The notes beneath the pieces were generated by a model, which worked only from the letters and a program-made list of their open reading frames with translations, did no database searches and was not told the origin of the DNA. Positions 16,201 to 18,166 of a stretch of 18,166 bases of DNA are shown here, in pieces. The stretch lies in the NCBI GenBank assembly GCA_018818235.1, contig JAHISE010000104.1, forward strand, positions 1 through 18,166. The letters run 5' to 3'. This DNA is from Patescibacteria group bacterium. GTDB lineage: Bacteria; Patescibacteriota; Gracilibacteria; Peribacterales; Peribacteraceae. Each line of letters begins with the position of its first letter. Positions within the stretch are counted from its first letter, which is position 1. Made by a program: the position numbers and the translations under genes.

Positions 16201-17446
16201 TTCCGGTATCAGAACAAATGGATCATGTATCGATACTTGTGATATATCAATAACAACAAATAATTCTTTACTTTGGACAATACTAAGTCAGGGAAATCTA
16301 TTTGTGGGGCAATCAACAACTCCTATCCGCAGAATGCAGATTTTAGGAGGAGAATTAAGCGATCCAATATTACGTCTTGTATTTCGAGCAGATAATGAAC
16401 CGATTGATGTAACCGATATTCAGATAATATCAGCTCAGTCAAAAGCTTCATCCATCGAGAGACTGGAATTATTCAAAAACGATGCAGTTACTCCATTCGC
16501 AATCGCCACTACTTCCGGATGTGGGAATTCTAATGTGATAAGTACACACAATGGAATACCCGTATCTACTTTCTGTGCTAAGATGAACAGTCAGCAGTTT
16601 GTTGTACAACCTAGTGCAGATTCAACTGTGCTTGTACGTACACGTGTAAAGACAGATACAAATGGAGGTATTCCAAACGACATAATTCAACTTTGGGTTG
16701 CTGGTCAGACAAGCGGCAACATACAATCGATCAAAGGACGTGGAACTGCATCCAGTACAAATCTAATCGTGAATAACGGTGATAATTCAGGGCAAGGTGA
16801 AATTATTATCGGAAGGAATTCATTTGGAGCAAATGCAGATATTACAGGTCCGGAACACCGTGTTGTAATGTCTAAAATAAATAGCATCGTAAATGCCAGC
16901 ATTGATTCAAATAATACCGCAATACCGGTTGGTACGTCAGATATCGGTCAATTTGCTTTCACGGCTGCACAAAATTCAAATTCAAAAAATGGAAACAACG
17001 AAGTGGCAATAGATAATATTATATTTACTGTTAATTCTTCGAATGTTGCAATTGATGCCGAGAGTTTGCGCATTGTTCGCCAAGGTGATTCTTCCATAGA
17101 ACACCCATGTGATGCCATAGCATCTGACGGAACTGCACTATCGGGAACAATTAACGGTATATTTCTTGCATCGTGTTCAGATCTGATTTCATCAGCTTTT
17201 AGTGAAAGGATTGCTAAAAATTCGACAGCTGTATTTGCATTGCGTGCGAATGTTACAAATCCTTCTTTAGGCAAGAGTTCAACTCTGCAAGTTTCGCTAC
17301 AGAATTATTCAGATGCAACAAAGTCATTCTTCGGCGCAACGGGTAGCCACATTGAGTGGATGGATAAAGACGGTGTAACATCTCAAAGATATTATTGGAC
17401 AGATCTGAAATCAACTGCAGTCAATTCAACGACATATAGGAATTGA
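13256..17446 (+). CDS. SLH-domain S-layer/surface protein
   Basis: This is a 1396-residue exported protein. Signal peptide: residues 1-31 (basic start, long apolar core, VSA then A). Three S-layer homology domains follow at about 33-80, 92-152 and 157-215 (APYSDVPTGSWYEQVIQNF; FNDALGSEWFYSYI with INRAEAAALLVRAFG; FIDNQMGQWYTNII with MNRAEMVAMIDRA). These bind cell-wall polymer or cell-surface glycan. An Ig-like domain (about 225-315) follows. Then come roughly six beta-sandwich units starting near 328, 479, 625, 837, 1005 and 1202, most with cysteine pairs. The part from about residue 878 onward is paralogous to the protein at the left window edge, to the last residue. It should form or decorate the surface layer. 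Its promoter region has the PmrA-like box, and a hairpin 33 nt after the TGA stop probably ends the transcript. It is unusually large for its small neighbourhood. Confidence 0.93.
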   Translation: MEISKKYSALIKIIWVILIITLLVLLEKVSAAPYSDVPTGSWYEQVIQNFKNEGLLYRVRTIFNPSGNAIRADFMQLILDAQGGITRSTPSTPSFNDALGSEWFYSYIEEAARLGWVKGDGNCYGSKPCNARPYGNINRAEAAALLVRAFGFEQTKAAPHFIDNQMGQWYTNIIQTSADHCILQGDDSTSKVRPADFMNRAEMVAMIDRARNRQTYGVDCGKIQEAVHKISEITSIAGNKIAVDFNTDLNGGSVLDTLRYRLVSFPDIIVTNAKHIRPQGVELTFSKDLIAKKNYTLGVNNMVTANGKLFSDTLSFIGYTIPQPSESTLTLAAVNVNASKLSIPRGAMRVPMLTVDFTASCDSGLSLDDIMLTREGMGSKTDIDGIYAVVNGERVSRKRTIDAKNNTVSLHFTKSIIIPACSSKRVEFVADMASGAASSGEHRLSIKTAVDIVTNAKKIQTSYPIRGGEFTVAAVTTGTANLEYRTVSPSEVKVGDKSVALGKLSLSSNSLESHTLVNVMFKQDGSLKAGDIENIRIRRTNGEVLSNSIKKMTTDYVLLTFSSPLILKQGDNISLELIADIIGGAGRTIQFMVEEDSDFFVKGSAYGQNNNYGSRVSVSPKTTPALVAVDAGGFVLETDGPSQQNYANDTRGALLANIMMTSGDEPASIRSMYILVQAQTVAGLGMGSGSGADDEISELVKNIRLRNSSKGTSVSGVRLSGANDSLASTQKTYQIYRFDNFNVRGKENWMLEVDFINNGTSRHPLSGDKFRVHICGEPTQIKSTNGTFPTTNTTGCDFAGLLSSRSTAYQMRIEGLSTGDTITDVRPRGSISGNFHSIALAALTISQQSAGTSDITVRGAKDVSLMRYEVRAGSTKDILLTRLSFEAVAGSLQNGQNYTLWVDTNNDSKVDTVLQSGAAPQGNILTFSKLSGGGYVVKASKMTVFELHSNITSSPLSNSLQVGFASGVSNYIEAEQIDGSTLSGIRTNGSCIDTCDISITTNNSLLWTILSQGNLFVGQSTTPIRRMQILGGELSDPILRLVFRADNEPIDVTDIQIISAQSKASSIERLELFKNDAVTPFAIATTSGCGNSNVISTHNGIPVSTFCAKMNSQQFVVQPSADSTVLVRTRVKTDTNGGIPNDIIQLWVAGQTSGNIQSIKGRGTASSTNLIVNNGDNSGQGEIIIGRNSFGANADITGPEHRVVMSKINSIVNASIDSNNTAIPVGTSDIGQFAFTAAQNSNSKNGNNEVAIDNIIFTVNSSNVAIDAESLRIVRQGDSSIEHPCDAIASDGTALSGTINGIFLASCSDLISSAFSERIAKNSTAVFALRANVTNPSLGKSSTLQVSLQNYSDATKSFFGATGSHIEWMDKDGVTSQRYYWTDLKSTAVNSTTYRN

Positions 17447-17447
17447 T

Positions 17448-17951
17448 ATGTCTCTTTCGAAAATTGTTAACCGGCATACCCCTGCTCCTTCACTAAAAAG
17501 GAGCAGGGATTTTGCAGATTATATTATGTATGTAATTGTAGCATGCATGGGGATTATTATGTCTTTAATGGCACTGCTAATGACAATAGCATTGCTTATA
17601 TACATGGGATTTGAGATATTCGATATTCTTCTGTCTTCAGTTCTTGCACCAAAAACACGCAACATTTTGCATGACGTTGCCCTAATGCTTGTAATCCTTA
17701 AGGCAATAAAAATACTGATCTTCTTTGTCAGCACCCATAGAGTTGGTATCAAGTATTTAGTGGAAATTTCGATAATCGCACCAGCAATAGAAATTATCTT
17801 CGCACCGGACAGGCACACTTGGTGGTTAATTGTTATTTTTGCTTTTTTTAGCATCACAAATCTGATCATTTATCTTGTTTTTTATGAAAGGATAAAGGAG
17901 CTGGACCAGGATATTGCAAATCAGGAAGCAAAATGCATTCCGGGGGTGTAA
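17448..17951 (+). CDS. Polytopic membrane protein, PsiE-like
   Basis: The protein is up to 167 residues with four hydrophobic helices (about 25-52, 72-93, 98-118, 121-145) and a polar tail. The segment LHDVALMLVILKAIKILIFF followed by KYLVEISIIAPAIEIIFA resembles the phosphate-starvation-inducible PsiE family, whose function is unknown; I hold this loosely. The ATG at 17448 lies one base after the SLH gene's stop, suggesting coupling. However, codons 12-21 coincide with a strong terminator-like hairpin (17480-17508), so the true start may be the ATG at 17526 (residue 27), just before TM1. An AT-rich stretch before 17526 could hold a separate promoter. The start is therefore uncertain; the coding frame is not. 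Confidence 0.72.
   Translation: MSLSKIVNRHTPAPSLKRSRDFADYIMYVIVACMGIIMSLMALLMTIALLIYMGFEIFDILLSSVLAPKTRNILHDVALMLVILKAIKILIFFVSTHRVGIKYLVEISIIAPAIEIIFAPDRHTWWLIVIFAFFSITNLIIYLVFYERIKELDQDIANQEAKCIPGV
17480..17513 (+). terminator. Strong hairpin with short T-run, inside the next ORF
   Basis: A perfect 11-bp stem CCCTGCTCCTT / AAGGAGCAGGG with a 7-nt loop is followed by ATTTT. It starts 33 nt after the SLH stop, the normal place for its terminator. It lies within the first codons of the frame opening at 17448. Confidence 0.7.
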
Positions 17952-17963
17952 TATAACCTGCAT

Positions 17964-18059
17964 ATGAGACTTCGATTTCACAAAAGAAGACCATTAGCAA
18001 ATGTCCGCAGGTATCTGCATGAGGTTATACTCCTTCGCCTAAATAATTCCGATTCTTGA
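17964..18059 (+). CDS. Possible 31-residue basic peptide
   Basis: An ATG frame runs MRLRFHKRRPLANVRRYLH and on to a TGA at 18057. It is rich in Arg. There is no ribosome site or ACCMCTT element, and chance ORFs of this size are common. The rest of 17952-18166 holds no gene I can support. Confidence 0.15.
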   Translation: MRLRFHKRRPLANVRRYLHEVILLRLNNSDS

Positions 18060-18068
18060 GGATTCATT

Positions 18069-18152
18069 AATTATTAACAAAATCTATTTCTAATGGCTAT
18101 GGAGTACGAGATTGCATAACAAAAGCACAGTGAATTTTTCGGAATTATTAAC
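18069..18152. repeat. Two copies of AATTATTAAC
   Basis: The 10-mer occurs at 18069-18078 and 18143-18152 in the gene-free right end. It may mark the regulatory region of a gene beyond the window, or simply reflect AT-rich composition. Confidence 0.25.
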
Positions 18153-18166
18153 TAAAAGCAGTATAA

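Noticed and set aside
17955..18040. Hairpin TATAACC ... GGTTATA as a terminator for the PsiE-like gene
   Set aside because: The loop is about 60 nt, the stem is AT-rich and there is no T-run.

Overview
The window is AT-rich bacterial DNA, most likely from a Candidate Phyla Radiation lineage close to Candidatus Peregrinibacteria. Three things suggest this. Two very long exported beta-domain surface proteins, one with S-layer homology (SLH) domains, carry repeats I recognise from that group. DUF4215 cysteine-rich modules and thrombospondin-type-3 calcium repeats occur in exported proteins. Most genes lack a Shine-Dalgarno sequence. TGA acts as a true stop at the ends of the response regulator, the permease and the SLH protein, so the Gracilibacteria code (TGA = Gly) does not apply. 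The lineage is an inference from domain style; no rRNA or tRNA gene is present to anchor it.

Layout. 2-1648 is the C-terminal part of a surface protein that began before the window. It is followed closely by a small secreted DUF4215 protein (1672-2247). A convergent junction with a long inverted repeat (2285-2348) leads to an APC-family amino acid permease on the minus strand (2389-3624). A divergent intergenic region holds a plausible extended -10 promoter for a 1108-residue exported protein (3829-7155) with TSP3 repeats, five DUF4215 modules and a propeller-like C-terminus. This gene converges, across a symmetrical terminator (7182-7209), on a CorA magnesium channel gene (minus, 7283-8359). 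Divergent from corA is a tight three-gene group: a two-TM peptide, a bacterial PH-domain membrane protein and an MscS-type channel (8439-10644).

The second half centres on a two-component system. An OmpR-family regulator (10686-11360) overlaps its histidine kinase (11353-12519). Next are a small secreted basic helical protein (12602-13144) and, after a terminator, the 1396-residue SLH surface protein (13256-17446). The last is a full-length paralogue of the truncated protein at the left edge. A hairpin and then a PsiE-like membrane protein gene (17448-17951) follow.

How the parts fit together. A perfect direct repeat CTTAAG-N5-CTTAAG, the layout of PmrA/QseB-type OmpR-family sites, lies just upstream of the SLH gene. 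Weaker versions precede the small secreted gene and the regulator itself. This suggests a local envelope-stress or S-layer regulon with autoregulation. Separately, four genes for exported proteins share an ACC(A/C)CTT element 4-6 nt before their ATG in place of a Shine-Dalgarno, while genes for cytoplasmic and polytopic membrane proteins do not. These two regulatory signals are the most interesting things in the window.
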